From Parahoeflea halophila (lineage in GTDB: Bacteria; Pseudomonadota; Alphaproteobacteria; Rhizobiales; Rhizobiaceae): a stretch of 64,000 nt of DNA. The stretch covers positions 17,256 through 81,255 of the forward strand of contig NZ_OCPC01000006.1 of NCBI RefSeq assembly GCF_900220985.1, read 5' to 3'. Numbering within the stretch: position 1 is the stretch's first letter; every line of letters begins with the position of its first letter. A program made the position numbers and the translations under genes. This document shows, piece by piece, positions 41,150 to 49,647 of this stretch. The notes under the pieces are model-generated. The model was not told the DNA's origin. It searched no databases and saw only the letters and a program-made list of their open reading frames with translations.

Positions 41150-42139
41150 ATGGCGGGCGTACAGCTCAAAAAGGTGGATCCGGACGAGGCGGGCATGCGG
41201 CTCGATCGCTGGTTCAAGGTGCATTTTCCGGGCCTCGGCTTCGGGCCGCTGCAAAAGCTGCTCAGATCCGGCCAGGTCCGTGTCGATGGCGGCCGGGTCA
41301 AGTCGGACGCCCGAATCCAGGCCGGGCAGACGATCCGCATTCCGCCGCTCGAAGTCGACGAGAAGGCGAGCGGACCGCTGACTGCCAAGACCATGCGCAG
41401 TCAGAACGACCACGAAGTGCTCAGCCAGATGCTGCTGCATGAAGATCCGAAGGTGCTGGTCTTCAACAAGCCCGCCGGTCTTGCCGTGCAGGGCGGCTCC
41501 GGCGTCACCCGCAATGTCGACGAGATGCTGGAGGCGTGGCGCAACAAGAAGGGCGAGAAGCCGCGCCTGGTTCACCGTCTCGATCGCGATACGGCAGGTG
41601 TGCTGGTGGTTGCACGCACGCGTGGCGCGGCCCAGTCGCTGACAGCCGCCTTCCGCGAACGGACCACGAAGAAGACCTATTGGGCACTGGTCAAGGGCGT
41701 ACCGCGCGTAAACGAGAGCAAGATCTCCACCTGGCTGATCAAGGAAGCCACTGAGGACGGCGACCGGATGCGAGTCGCAAAACATGGCGAACAGGGCGCC
41801 GATCACGCGGTCTCCTATTACCGCATCATCGACAAGGCGGCGCAGAACCTCGCGTGGCTCGAACTCGAACCCTATACCGGCCGCACTCACCAGCTTCGCG
41901 TGCACGCTTTGCACCTGGGTCACCCGATCATCGGTGATCCGAAATACTTCCCGTTTGACAAGAACTGGGAGTTCCCCACAGGCATGCAGAACCGGCTGCA
42001 TCTGCTGGCGCGGCACATTTCAATCCCCCATCCCGATGGCGGCCGGCTTTCCGTCACAGCACCCTTGCCGCCGCATATGCAGCAAAGCTGGAACCTGCTC
42101 GGTTTCGACGAGGAAAGCGGCGGGGAGCACGAGGCATGA
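41150..42139 (+). CDS. RluA-family 23S rRNA pseudouridine synthase (RluC-like)
   Basis: A 329-residue enzyme: N-terminal S4 RNA-binding domain (MRLDRWFKVHFPGLGFGPLQKLLRSGQVRVDGGRVK, about 16-51) and catalytic domain with HRLDRDTAG (142-150), D145 being the nucleophile, plus YTGRTHQLRVHALHLGHPIIGDPKY. It isomerises uridines in 23S rRNA; S4 plus catalytic domain is the RluC/RluD layout. Start at 41150, 25 bases after crcB. The next gene overlaps by four bases. Confidence 0.92.
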   Translation: MAGVQLKKVDPDEAGMRLDRWFKVHFPGLGFGPLQKLLRSGQVRVDGGRVKSDARIQAGQTIRIPPLEVDEKASGPLTAKTMRSQNDHEVLSQMLLHEDPKVLVFNKPAGLAVQGGSGVTRNVDEMLEAWRNKKGEKPRLVHRLDRDTAGVLVVARTRGAAQSLTAAFRERTTKKTYWALVKGVPRVNESKISTWLIKEATEDGDRMRVAKHGEQGADHAVSYYRIIDKAAQNLAWLELEPYTGRTHQLRVHALHLGHPIIGDPKYFPFDKNWEFPTGMQNRLHLLARHISIPHPDGGRLSVTAPLPPHMQQSWNLLGFDEESGGEHEA

Positions 42140-42783
42140 AGCTGGTTCTTTTTGACTGTGACGGCACCATTGTCGACAGCGCGGCGGTGATCCATGCCTG
42201 CATGGAGCGCACATTCGAGGATTTCGGGCAACAGCGGCCCGGCCTCGAGCTGACCAAGTCGATCATCGGCCTGACGCTGGACATTGCCATCGCACAGATG
42301 CTCAAGCGTCCGGTGGATGCCGAAATTGCCGCCATGACCGCCCGCTACAAGGAGCATTTCATGCTGCACCGTCAGAACGGCGGCACGCTGGAGCCTGCCT
42401 ATGACGGATTGCTGCCATTGATCGAGGCGCTGGCCTCGCGCGACGATGTGATCCTGGGCGTTGTCACCGGCAAGTCCCGCCGGGGGCTTGATGCGATCCT
42501 TGACCATCACAGCCTGACAAAGGCTTTCTTCACCGCTCGTACCGCCGATGATTGCCCGTCCAAACCGCATCCGGCAATGGTGCTGGAATGCTGCGCGGAG
42601 GCTGGCGTGGATCCCGAACACACCACCGTGATCGGCGACGCGGTCTATGACATGCAGATGGCCGTCAGCGCCGGCGCGCGCCCGGTTGGCGTGTCCTGGG
42701 GCTACGGACCCGCCGAAGCGCTCAAGTCTGCCGGTGCCGCTCATGTGGTCAATTATGCCGGCGAACTGGCCGCCCTTATCTGA
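42136..42783 (+). CDS. HAD-family hydrolase (phosphatase-like)
   Basis: A 215-residue haloacid-dehalogenase fold protein. Motif I is FDCDGT (nucleophile D7, acid D9), motif II VVTGKS, motif III lysine in CPSKPHPAM and motif IV GDAVYDMQMA. A helical cap of about 70 residues follows motif I, as in phosphoglycolate-phosphatase-like enzymes. Substrate unknown. Overlaps the pseudouridine synthase by four bases (ATGA). Confidence 0.88.
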   Translation: MKLVLFDCDGTIVDSAAVIHACMERTFEDFGQQRPGLELTKSIIGLTLDIAIAQMLKRPVDAEIAAMTARYKEHFMLHRQNGGTLEPAYDGLLPLIEALASRDDVILGVVTGKSRRGLDAILDHHSLTKAFFTARTADDCPSKPHPAMVLECCAEAGVDPEHTTVIGDAVYDMQMAVSAGARPVGVSWGYGPAEALKSAGAAHVVNYAGELAALI

Positions 42784-42800
42784 TGACAGGAGACGCACCC

Positions 42801-43595
42801 ATGCGTGACATACTCAGCGATCTTGATCTGGGAGAGAAGGGCGACAAGCTCTCCGACCCGGTCCGCGAGACCCAGATCGGCCTGCAGAAGCAATTGCCCA
42901 AGCGCTTCTACAAGGAGGCCACGGTGGTTGCCGGTGACGACCAGGATTTCGTCGTCGCCCTCGACGGCAAGCCGCTCCGCACCCCGTCACGCAAACCGTT
43001 GGGCGTGCCTGACCGTGAGCTGGCCGAGGCGCTCGCTGCCGAATGGCAGGCGCAGCAGGAGCTGATCGATCCGGCAACCATGCCACTGACGCGGATGATC
43101 AACACCGCAATCGACGGCGTGGCCTCTGCACAAGAGGAAGTGTTCGAGGATATCCTGCGCTATGCCGGTTCCGATCTGCTCTGCTATCGCGCCGATGCGC
43201 CTGAAAGCCTGGTCGCGCGCGAGAGCGAAGCCTGGGATCCCTATCTCGACTGGGCCGCAAACATGGGCGCGCGGCTGGTGCTGTCGGAGGGCATAGTCCA
43301 TGTCGAGCAGCCCCCCGAAGCGATCCGCGCCATTGCCGCGCTTCTTCGCCGCCATTCCTCGCCACTGCAGCTGACCGCGCTGCACACCATCACCTCGCTT
43401 ACGGGTTCGCTGGTGCTTGCCCTGGCGCTGGCCGAGGGGCAGGGGGAACCTTCCGAGATCTGGGATGCCGCCCATGTCGACGAGGATTTCAATGCCGCGC
43501 AGTGGGGCGAGGACCATGAAGCCGCTGAACGCCGCGCCAAGCGCCGGGTCGATTTCGATGCGGCGAACCTGATCCTCTTGTCGTTCAAGCGCTAG
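42801..43595 (+). CDS. ATP12-family F1-ATPase assembly chaperone
   Basis: A 264-residue homologue of mitochondrial Atp12, which binds the F1 alpha subunit before assembly. Typical segments: RFYKEATVVAGDDQDFVVALDGKPLRTPSRKPL, the ATMPLTRMINTAIDGV helix and LTSLTGSLVLALALAEG. The start at 42801 is chosen because ACAGGAGA lies seven bases upstream; an in-frame ATG at 42783 overlaps the HAD stop and would add six residues. Confidence 0.88.
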   Translation: MRDILSDLDLGEKGDKLSDPVRETQIGLQKQLPKRFYKEATVVAGDDQDFVVALDGKPLRTPSRKPLGVPDRELAEALAAEWQAQQELIDPATMPLTRMINTAIDGVASAQEEVFEDILRYAGSDLLCYRADAPESLVARESEAWDPYLDWAANMGARLVLSEGIVHVEQPPEAIRAIAALLRRHSSPLQLTALHTITSLTGSLVLALALAEGQGEPSEIWDAAHVDEDFNAAQWGEDHEAAERRAKRRVDFDAANLILLSFKR

Positions 43596-43612
43596 CGCAG
43601 CTGCGTTCAAAC

Positions 43613-43688
43613 TCATTTGAACGACAACCTACATGTATCATAGCAAAGCGTTCTAGGGACCTTTGCGCATCCAGCGGATGCGCGGCGC
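43613..43688 (+). repeat. Intergenic palindromic repeat, copy A
   Basis: Shares TCATTTGAACGA, a TACATG core and CCTTTGCGCATCC...GGATGCGCGGCGC with copy B at 44177-44253. The right half is a perfect 8-bp hairpin GCGCATCC/GGATGCGC with an AGC loop; copy B has the same stem but a GATT loop. The form recalls rhizobial intergenic mosaic elements (RIME-like); identity with that family is inferred. Confidence 0.75.
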
Positions 43689-43830
43689 TTGTCTTGTGAC
43701 TATTCCCGCTTCCTGTGAGAATAATAAGCGCAGGAGAGGGAAGCCACCCTCTTCCAGTGATTGGGGATGGATCGAGCGCTGCGCAAGCCGGTCTCTCCTG
43801 CTTCCCGCAGCGACGAGAGGAGACGTGCTG

Positions 43831-44148
43831 ATGCCAAAATTTGTTTTCGCCTATCACGGTGCCCCCGAGTTCGAGACAAAGCAGGACGGCGCAAATCACA
43901 TGCTTGCCTGGCGCGAGTGGATGCAGGGTCTGGGCGATGCGGTCGTCGATCCGGGCGTCCCGGTCGGCAAGTCCTGGACAGTCAGTTCCGCCGGAGCTGA
44001 AGAGGGAGGCGGATCAAATCCGCTGTCCGGCATTACGATTGTTCAGGCCGACACGATGGAGGCTGCGGTCACCATGGCCCTGGCCTGTCCGCACATAAGC
44101 GCCGGCGGCAGCATCGAAGTGGCAGAAGCTATGGAAATGGAAATGTGA
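43831..44148 (+). CDS. YCII-related domain protein, 105 aa
   Basis: A small soluble protein of the dimeric alpha-beta barrel type: KFVFAYHGAPEFETKQDGANHMLAWREWMQGLGDAVVDPG and TIVQADTMEAAVTMALACPH follow the pattern of YCII/DGPF-domain proteins, whose function is mostly unknown. It ends in a Met/Glu-rich EAMEMEM tail. The start is set at 43831 by GAGAGGAGACG. The gene is bracketed by the two copies of the intergenic repeat. Confidence 0.75.
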   Translation: MPKFVFAYHGAPEFETKQDGANHMLAWREWMQGLGDAVVDPGVPVGKSWTVSSAGAEEGGGSNPLSGITIVQADTMEAAVTMALACPHISAGGSIEVAEAMEMEM

Positions 44149-44176
44149 TCCTGGTGCATGTCGCATTCAGATGGTT

Positions 44177-44253
44177 TCATTTGAACGATAACGTACATGC
44201 AACTTTTCAGAGTCTTACAGCGACCTTTGCGCATCCGATTGGATGCGCGGCGC
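44177..44253 (+). repeat. Intergenic palindromic repeat, copy B
   Basis: Second copy of the element at 43613-43688, in the same orientation. Conserved blocks are TCATTTGAACGA, AC-TACATG and CCTTTGCGCATCC-loop-GGATGCGCGGCGC; the 8-bp stem is preserved while the loop differs (GATT against AGC), suggesting selection on the hairpin. Confidence 0.75.
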
Positions 44254-44391
44254 ATTAGTAAGTGGCTAAGTCCGAGCGCTGGCCAGACCCCGGTGCTCGG
44301 AGGTTTTTCTGAACGGTATTCACAGGACGTTGAATTGGGGTATTTCTTGTGCTTTGCGGTTGAGGCAGAGCAAACGAGAGGATGAATTTAG

Positions 44392-44844
44392 ATGGATGAC
44401 ACGCCAGGCGGGTTTGTCGACCCGACGAAGGAGACATTCGCAGAATTTCGCGCACTCGATCGGTCGGGTCCCGTCCACATGCTCAATCTGGTCCGGTTTC
44501 GCGAGCAGGCCGACTACGAGGATGGCACTGTCGCCACCGGCGCCGAGGCCTATGCCAGCTATGCACGGGAAAGTGGCCCGGTTTTCGAACGGCTGGGCGG
44601 CCGTCAGGTCTGGGTTGGCAAGCCCGAGCTGATGTTGATCGGCCCGCAAAGCGAAGCCTGGGATCTGGCCTTCATTGCCGAGTATCCAGACAAGGATGCC
44701 TTTGTTGCCATGTTGCGTGATCCTGACTACCGAAAGGCCGTCCGGCACCGCCAGGCCGCAGTGGCCGATTCCCGGCTGATACGAATGGAACCGCGCTTGC
44801 CGGGGGCTCGTTTTGGAGAAATGGACGGCGCCGAGGACGCGTGA
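44392..44844 (+). CDS. DUF1330 domain protein
   Basis: A 150-residue protein with the DUF1330 pattern VHMLNLVRFREQADYEDG...GAEAYASYARESGPVFERLGG and AFIAEYPDKDAFVAMLRDPDYRKAVRHRQAAVADSRLI, a dimeric alpha-beta barrel fold. No catalytic activity is established for the family. It follows repeat copy B; the frame is preceded by GAGAGGATG. An exact GGAAC-N17-CGTT string lies near its 3' end. Confidence 0.85.
   Translation: MDDTPGGFVDPTKETFAEFRALDRSGPVHMLNLVRFREQADYEDGTVATGAEAYASYARESGPVFERLGGRQVWVGKPELMLIGPQSEAWDLAFIAEYPDKDAFVAMLRDPDYRKAVRHRQAAVADSRLIRMEPRLPGARFGEMDGAEDA
44787..44812 (+). promoter_or_regulatory. Possible EcfG-type promoter inside the DUF1330 gene
   Basis: GGAAC (44787-44791), 17 bases, CGTT (44809-44812). 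The N17 spacing is allowed in the published consensus but the match lies in coding sequence and about 165 bp before the lipoprotein start, so it may be coincidental. Confidence 0.3.
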
Positions 44845-44978
44845 AAATGCTGCTGTGAGCGGGAGCAATCAGCAGCTTCTTCGCGGATGCTGCGGCCAAT
44901 CCGTGCGGCCTTAACCATGTGCTAACCATAAAATGTGATTTTCTCTGGGGTGGAGCAATTCAGATCCGGAGCAGATTC

Positions 44979-45833
44979 ATGCGGCAAGACCAGCCATTCC
45001 ATTTGCGTTTCTTGCACACCGTCCTACTTGTCTTGCTGGCTGCTGTCGTATCTTCCTGTGCCGGCCGGCCGAAGCCGATGGATCCAGGCACGCCCTATAG
45101 CGTCACCCAAGTTAGGGTCATGGCCGACGGGGCTGAAAACACCCAATTTGCCGAGCGGCTGCAGGCCAGGCTGGAAGCCAGTGTCGGCCGTGCCACCGCC
45201 GATGTCGGCCAGACTTCGGAACTCAGAATTCAAGTCCTCGAGCGGAAGGAGGACCCTTCGCCGGTCAGGCTGTTCGGCGGCACGTCACAGTCCGTCACCC
45301 TCGATATGGCGCTGGTGGATTCGAACACCGAAGAGGTGCAGCGCTCACAGGTCCTGAGCCTGAACTTCACTGATTTCAACAGATCCCACGCCGAAACCGT
45401 GCTGGTCGCGCGGCTGACTGATGACATCCGCACGCGGTTGGGCCTGTCGGGTTACACGCCCTATCCGGTGAGGAGCGCAAAGCGTGACGTGGTGCGGCCG
45501 AATCCGAAGCCGGATGATTTCGACGCCAATGATCCATCCTTGCGCGCCGTCGATCCTTTGCTCAACGGCACGGTAACCCCGACCACGGTGGTGCTTGAAG
45601 CCGAACCGGAAGCGAGCCGGAAGTTCGACTACACCAAGCCGCTGCTAGGGGGAGGGGCAACCGCCCAGCAGGCTGCTCCTGCTGCCGGTGCAAGCCCGGC
45701 TGCCCCGGAGGTCGTGCAGCAGATGAAACTGCGTCCTGCGGAGGACCCGGATGTTGCCGACACATATGCCGGCGCGGAAACCGACGCTTCCGACGATCTC
45801 TGTGTCATCACCCTTGAAAATGACTGCAGCTAG
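44979..45833 (+). CDS. Predicted outer-membrane lipoprotein, function unknown
   Basis: A 284-residue protein with a lipoprotein signal: basic N-terminus, hydrophobic TVLLVLLAAVV and C27 in a VVSSC context (a slightly unusual lipobox with serines at -2 and -1). The mature part has a beta-rich domain (YSVTQVRVMADG...LRIQVLERKEDP...SQSVTLDMALVDSNTEEV), a helical segment and a low-complexity Ala/Pro stretch, then an acidic end with two cysteines. The start at 44979 is preferred to an in-frame codon at 44919. I do not recognise the family. Confidence 0.72.
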   Translation: MRQDQPFHLRFLHTVLLVLLAAVVSSCAGRPKPMDPGTPYSVTQVRVMADGAENTQFAERLQARLEASVGRATADVGQTSELRIQVLERKEDPSPVRLFGGTSQSVTLDMALVDSNTEEVQRSQVLSLNFTDFNRSHAETVLVARLTDDIRTRLGLSGYTPYPVRSAKRDVVRPNPKPDDFDANDPSLRAVDPLLNGTVTPTTVVLEAEPEASRKFDYTKPLLGGGATAQQAAPAAGASPAAPEVVQQMKLRPAEDPDVADTYAGAETDASDDLCVITLENDCS

Positions 45834-45870
45834 CTGCTGATGCGGCGCCGGTCACCCGGCAGAATCAAAG

Positions 45871-45901
45871 AGGCCGGGGCCCGAATGGACCCGGCCTTTT
45901 G
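45871..45901 (+). terminator. Bidirectional terminator between the lipoprotein gene and fghA
   Basis: Eight-bp stem AGGCCGGG/CCCGGCCT with an 11-nt loop, TTTT on the right and CAAAG on the left, positioned between two convergent genes. Confidence 0.82.
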
Positions 45902-45924
45902 TGCCTTAGGCCGTTACGCTCTGC

Positions 45925-46758
45925 TCAACCCAGCCGTTCGGCATGCCAGGCGAGGTGGTCATCCATGAAGGTCGAGATGAAATTGTAGGAATGGTCGTAG
46001 CCCTCCTGCATTCTCAGGGTCAGGCCGATGCCGGTTCCGCGGCACGCCTCTTTCAGCAGCCAGGGGCGCAACCCGTCTTCCAGAAATCCGTCAGCCGTGC
46101 CCTGATCGATGAAAAATTCCGGAAACCGCGCGCCGTCCGCAATTAGCTGAGTGGCATCATATCGCCGCCAGGCCGCCACATCTTCACCGAGATATTTCTC
46201 GAGCGCCGGTTTTGACCAATCGGCACCCGAGGGCTGCACGATCGGCGCGAAGGCCGAACAGCTCCTGAACCTGTCGGGATACTTGAGTGCGAAGGTCAGT
46301 GCGCCGTGGCCGCCCATCGAGTGGCCCATGATGCCCTGGCGTTCCATGTCGGCGGCAAAATGCCCGGCAATCAGCTTCGGCAGCTCTTCGAGGATATGGG
46401 TTTCCATGCGGTAATGCTTCGACCAGGGCGGCTCGGTCGCATCAAGATAGAACCCGGCGCCCTTGCCGAATTGCCAGTTGTCCGGTTCGTCGGGCACATG
46501 GTCGCCGCGCGGACTGGTGTCCGGGCAGACGATGATCAGTCCGAGTTCCGCCGCCATCTTCCGGTACTCGCCCTTGTCCATGACATTGGCATGGGTGCAG
46601 GTCAGCCCCGAAAGGAACCAGACAACGGGACAAAGCTGCTCCTTGGCCTGGATCGGCTGAAACACGGCAAAACTCATGTCGCAGCCGCAGGCTTCCGATT
46701 CCATCGAATAGACGCCCTGGCGGCCGCCATGGGCCTTGGCTTCCGAAATGATCTTCAT
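45925..46758 (-). CDS. fghA: S-formylglutathione hydrolase
   Basis: A 277-residue esterase-D-type alpha/beta hydrolase. The nucleophile elbow GHSMGG places S147 as catalytic serine; the acid lies in the DQGTADGF segment and the histidine in YDHSYNF. It hydrolyses S-formylglutathione to formate and glutathione, the second step of formaldehyde oxidation. It follows the class III alcohol dehydrogenase gene by 55 bases on the same strand, evidently one operon. Confidence 0.95.
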   Translation of the reverse strand: MKIISEAKAHGGRQGVYSMESEACGCDMSFAVFQPIQAKEQLCPVVWFLSGLTCTHANVMDKGEYRKMAAELGLIIVCPDTSPRGDHVPDEPDNWQFGKGAGFYLDATEPPWSKHYRMETHILEELPKLIAGHFAADMERQGIMGHSMGGHGALTFALKYPDRFRSCSAFAPIVQPSGADWSKPALEKYLGEDVAAWRRYDATQLIADGARFPEFFIDQGTADGFLEDGLRPWLLKEACRGTGIGLTLRMQEGYDHSYNFISTFMDDHLAWHAERLG

Positions 46759-46813
46759 GGATCCATTGTCCGGTTCTTGAGTGTGAGAGATGGAAGCAAG
46801 GGGCCGCAGCCGA

Positions 46814-47923
46814 TCAGAAAACCACCACGCTGCGGATGCTTTCGCCCCTGTGCATCAGGTCGAAGGCCTCGTTGATGCCTTCCAGCCCCATGGTATGGGT
46901 GATCATCGGATCGATCTCGATCTTGCCTTCCATGTACCACTCGACGATCTTCGGCACGTCAGTGCGTCCGCGCGCACCGCCGAAGGCTGTCCCGCGCCAG
47001 GAACGGCCGGTGACCAGCTGGAACGGACGGGTCGAAATTTCCGCGCCGGCGGGCGCAACGCCGATGATGATCGATTCACCCCATCCCTTGTGCGCGCATT
47101 CGAGTGCCGTGCGCATAACGCCGACATTGCCGGTGGCGTCGAAGGTGTAATCAGCACCCCCTTTTGTCAGGTCAACGAGGTAAGGCACGAGGTCGCCCTC
47201 GACTTCATCCGGATTGACGAAATGGGTCATGCCGAAGCGTTTCGCCATTTCGGCCTTGGCGGGATTGAGATCGACGCCGACGATCATGTCCGCTCCCGCC
47301 AGGCGCAGGCCCTGGAGCACATTGAGGCCGATACCGCCAAGCCCGAAGACGATCGCCTTCGAACCGATCTCGACCTTGGCCGTGTTGATCACCGCGCCGA
47401 TGCCGGTGGTCACGCCGCAGCCGATGTAGCAAACCTTGTCGAACGGGGCATCGGGATTGATCTTGGCCAGCGCAATTTCCGGCAGTACGGTAAAATTGGA
47501 GAAAGTCGAGGTGCCCATGTAGTGGAAGATCGGCTTGCCATCGAGCGAGAACCGCGAGGTGCCGTCAGGCATCAGCCCCGCGCCCTGGGTGCTGCGGATT
47601 GACTGGCACAGATTGGTCTTGGGGTTGAGGCAGTACTCGCACTCGCGGCACTCGGGTGTATACAGCGGAATGACATGATCGCCCTTCTTCAGTGAAGTCA
47701 CCCCGGGGCCCACATCCACCACCACGCCGGCACCCTCATGGCCGAGAATGGCCGGGAAGATGCCTTCCGGGTCGGCGCCCGACAGCGTGAACTCGTCGGT
47801 ATGGCACACACCCGTGGCCTTGATTTCGACCAGCACTTCGCCGGCGCGCGGGCCGTCGAGGTCAACCTCCATGATTTTCAGGGGTTTGCCTGCTTCCACT
47901 GCTACCGCTGCTCTCGTCCGCAT
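46814..47923 (-). CDS. adhC: S-(hydroxymethyl)glutathione dehydrogenase / class III alcohol dehydrogenase
   Basis: A 369-residue zinc dehydrogenase oxidising the formaldehyde-glutathione adduct with NAD+. Catalytic zinc site GVCHTDEFT with GHEGAG, structural zinc cysteines CRECEYC plus a fourth downstream (NLC), and the NAD motif GLGGIG are present. It heads the formaldehyde-detoxification operon with fghA and is divergent from an IclR regulator. Confidence 0.96.
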   Translation of the reverse strand: MRTRAAVAVEAGKPLKIMEVDLDGPRAGEVLVEIKATGVCHTDEFTLSGADPEGIFPAILGHEGAGVVVDVGPGVTSLKKGDHVIPLYTPECRECEYCLNPKTNLCQSIRSTQGAGLMPDGTSRFSLDGKPIFHYMGTSTFSNFTVLPEIALAKINPDAPFDKVCYIGCGVTTGIGAVINTAKVEIGSKAIVFGLGGIGLNVLQGLRLAGADMIVGVDLNPAKAEMAKRFGMTHFVNPDEVEGDLVPYLVDLTKGGADYTFDATGNVGVMRTALECAHKGWGESIIIGVAPAGAEISTRPFQLVTGRSWRGTAFGGARGRTDVPKIVEWYMEGKIEIDPMITHTMGLEGINEAFDLMHRGESIRSVVVF

Positions 47924-47956
47924 CCCGTTTCTCCCGCTGCAAATTTCGCTTGCTTC

Positions 47957-47998
47957 ACAATGATCGCGCTATCATGATTTGAGACTTAGTATCATTGC
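47957..47998. promoter_or_regulatory. Candidate operator between adhC and the IclR gene
   Basis: The short divergent gap has an imperfect palindrome ATGAT-N6-ATCAT (47960-47975) and an inverted pair CAATGAT (47958-47964) / ATCATTG (47991-47997). IclR-type regulators bind short palindromes, so this is a reasonable binding site; the sequence alone does not prove it. Confidence 0.4.
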
Positions 47999-48017
47999 GT
48001 GAAAGATTCCCGTCAAC

Positions 48018-48776
48018 ATGCATCTTGATCGGCTCATAGCAATTCTGGAAATGATTGCAGTCGCCGGGCGTCCACTGTCGGTCGCTGAGGTGCAAAAGGC
48101 AACCGGTTTGCCCAAGCCCACCTGCTATCGGCTGATGCAGACGCTGCACGAACAGCGGCTGGTTGATGACCCGGACGGCTCCTCGCGCTTTGTCATCGGT
48201 GAACGGCTGATCCGGATCGCGCTGCTGGGCAAGTCCGATGCCGATGTGCGGCGCTGCTCGGCGCCGTTGCTCAAGTCAGCCGCCATCGAGTTCCGGGAAA
48301 CCGTTTTCCTGGCGAGGTTCCGCAACAGCCAGGTCGAGATAATCCATGTCGAGACCCCGGACGACCCGAAGCGCGGCTATATCTATCCCGGTATCGGCGT
48401 CCGTCCAATGCATTCAGCATCTTGCTCAAAGGCCATTGCCGCCTTCGCCGAGGACCAGATCCGGGATGCGATCCTGCATAGCACGCTCAGGCAACATATA
48501 GATCATCTGCAGATCGGGCCGGACCGGCTGCAGGCTGATTTCGACCGTATCGCGGATCTGGGCTATGCCGAGTGCGAACGGGAGATTGATATCGGTGTCG
48601 CCAGTGTCGCAGCACCGGTTTTTGTCGGCAACTTCGGTGCGGCCTTCAGCGTCGGAGCGCTCGGCCCGGTGTCACGCTTTGATGCGAGTTACCGTGCCGC
48701 TTTGGGCAGGAACCTGTCCGCGCTGGCCGTCAGGGTCGGTGGCGTGATCCAGCTCTGCAACGCTGCGGATGTCTGA
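48018..48776 (+). CDS. IclR-family transcriptional regulator
   Basis: A 252-residue regulator: N-terminal winged helix-turn-helix (RPLSVAEVQKATGLPKPTCYRLMQTLHEQRLV, about 18-50) and C-terminal effector domain (IGVRPMHSASCSKAIAAFA, EREIDIGVASVAAPVF). It is divergent from adhC-fghA across 94 bp, so control of that formaldehyde operon is a reasonable inference. Confidence 0.9.
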   Translation: MHLDRLIAILEMIAVAGRPLSVAEVQKATGLPKPTCYRLMQTLHEQRLVDDPDGSSRFVIGERLIRIALLGKSDADVRRCSAPLLKSAAIEFRETVFLARFRNSQVEIIHVETPDDPKRGYIYPGIGVRPMHSASCSKAIAAFAEDQIRDAILHSTLRQHIDHLQIGPDRLQADFDRIADLGYAECEREIDIGVASVAAPVFVGNFGAAFSVGALGPVSRFDASYRAALGRNLSALAVRVGGVIQLCNAADV

Positions 48777-48794
48777 AGAGGAGTGATGGCAAGC

Positions 48795-48819
48795 AACGCC
48801 CCGAATTGCTCGGGGCGTT
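48795..48819. terminator. Hairpin between the convergent IclR and XRE genes
   Basis: Perfect 10-bp stem AACGCCCCGA/TCGGGGCGTT with a 5-nt loop, 18 bp after the IclR stop. The T-tract is poor, but its position between convergent genes supports a terminator. Confidence 0.6.
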
Positions 48820-48842
48820 CGGTATCGGCGGCGGACAGATGC

Positions 48843-49238
48843 TTACTCGTTGACCGCCCGCGTGAGCGTCACCAGTCTGCCTTCGAGCGTTTCGATGCAG
48901 CTGGTAATCTGCAGCGCCAGTTCGCGCAGCCGGTTTATCTCGCCAGTCATTTCATCGACTGCGAGCGAAATCCCCGGTGATTGCGGTGCATCACCGGCGC
49001 CGCTGATCAGCCAGGCGGGGGAGACGCCCATGACACCGGCAAGCGTCATGATCTTGTTGGCGCGCGGCTCGGAACGGTCGGACTCCCATTCGGACAGGGT
49101 CTCGTCGGTGACACCGATCCGCGAGGCGGCATCTTCCAGCGTCAGCCCGGCAAGATCGCGGGCGCGGGTGATGCGGCCGCCCAGCGTATCGCCGTCGTCA
49201 TATGTCTCGTCATAGGTTTCTGTTGTGATGTCATCCAT
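48843..49238 (-). CDS. XRE-family helix-turn-helix regulator
   Basis: A 131-residue protein with an acidic N-terminus, a Cro/CI-type helix-turn-helix (LGGRITRARDLAGLTLEDAASRIGVTDETLSEWESDRSEPRANKIMTLAGVMGVS, about 19-72) and a C-terminal helical segment likely to dimerise. Target unknown. Ribosome binding site AAAGGAACG. Not part of an obvious operon. Confidence 0.88.
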   Translation of the reverse strand: MDDITTETYDETYDDGDTLGGRITRARDLAGLTLEDAASRIGVTDETLSEWESDRSEPRANKIMTLAGVMGVSPAWLISGAGDAPQSPGISLAVDEMTGEINRLRELALQITSCIETLEGRLVTLTRAVNE

Positions 49239-49647
49239 TGATGTCGTTCCTTTGACTTTTAGGCCGGGCGCCCGCGGTTGCGCGGCGTGACGCGCGGGTG
49301 GTGGACCCGTCCTGAATTTAGAGCCTATGCATGGACCATTTCATTCCGATGAACTGTCGGACGTGCGACATGCATTGGCGTGTCAGATGATGTGATCCAT
49401 CACCAGCCCTGAAATTGGCGGTGCCCCTGGATCGTGCCTCACGCTCTGGTGAAAGTCGGAATCATCGAATCGGGGTGAAAGCTTCGGTTCCGGCAGGCTA
49501 TTATCGGCGATTGTGGGCACCACGTCCAGTGAAAGCGCGCGGTTTCCTGCGACCGGCGCTGAAGCCGGGATGTCCCGGCGTGCTTTGCAGCCCCATGTAA
49601 ACCGACAACGGCCAGTTTCGCCACGCAGCAGGGCGGGTGGGCTTTGC
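49239..49647. other. Intergenic stretch, no gene recognised
   Basis: About 410 bp between the XRE gene and lipB. Open frames here lack ribosome binding sites and sensible composition. A small inverted repeat GATGTGATCCATC is near 49388-49400. I see nothing else. Confidence 0.5.
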
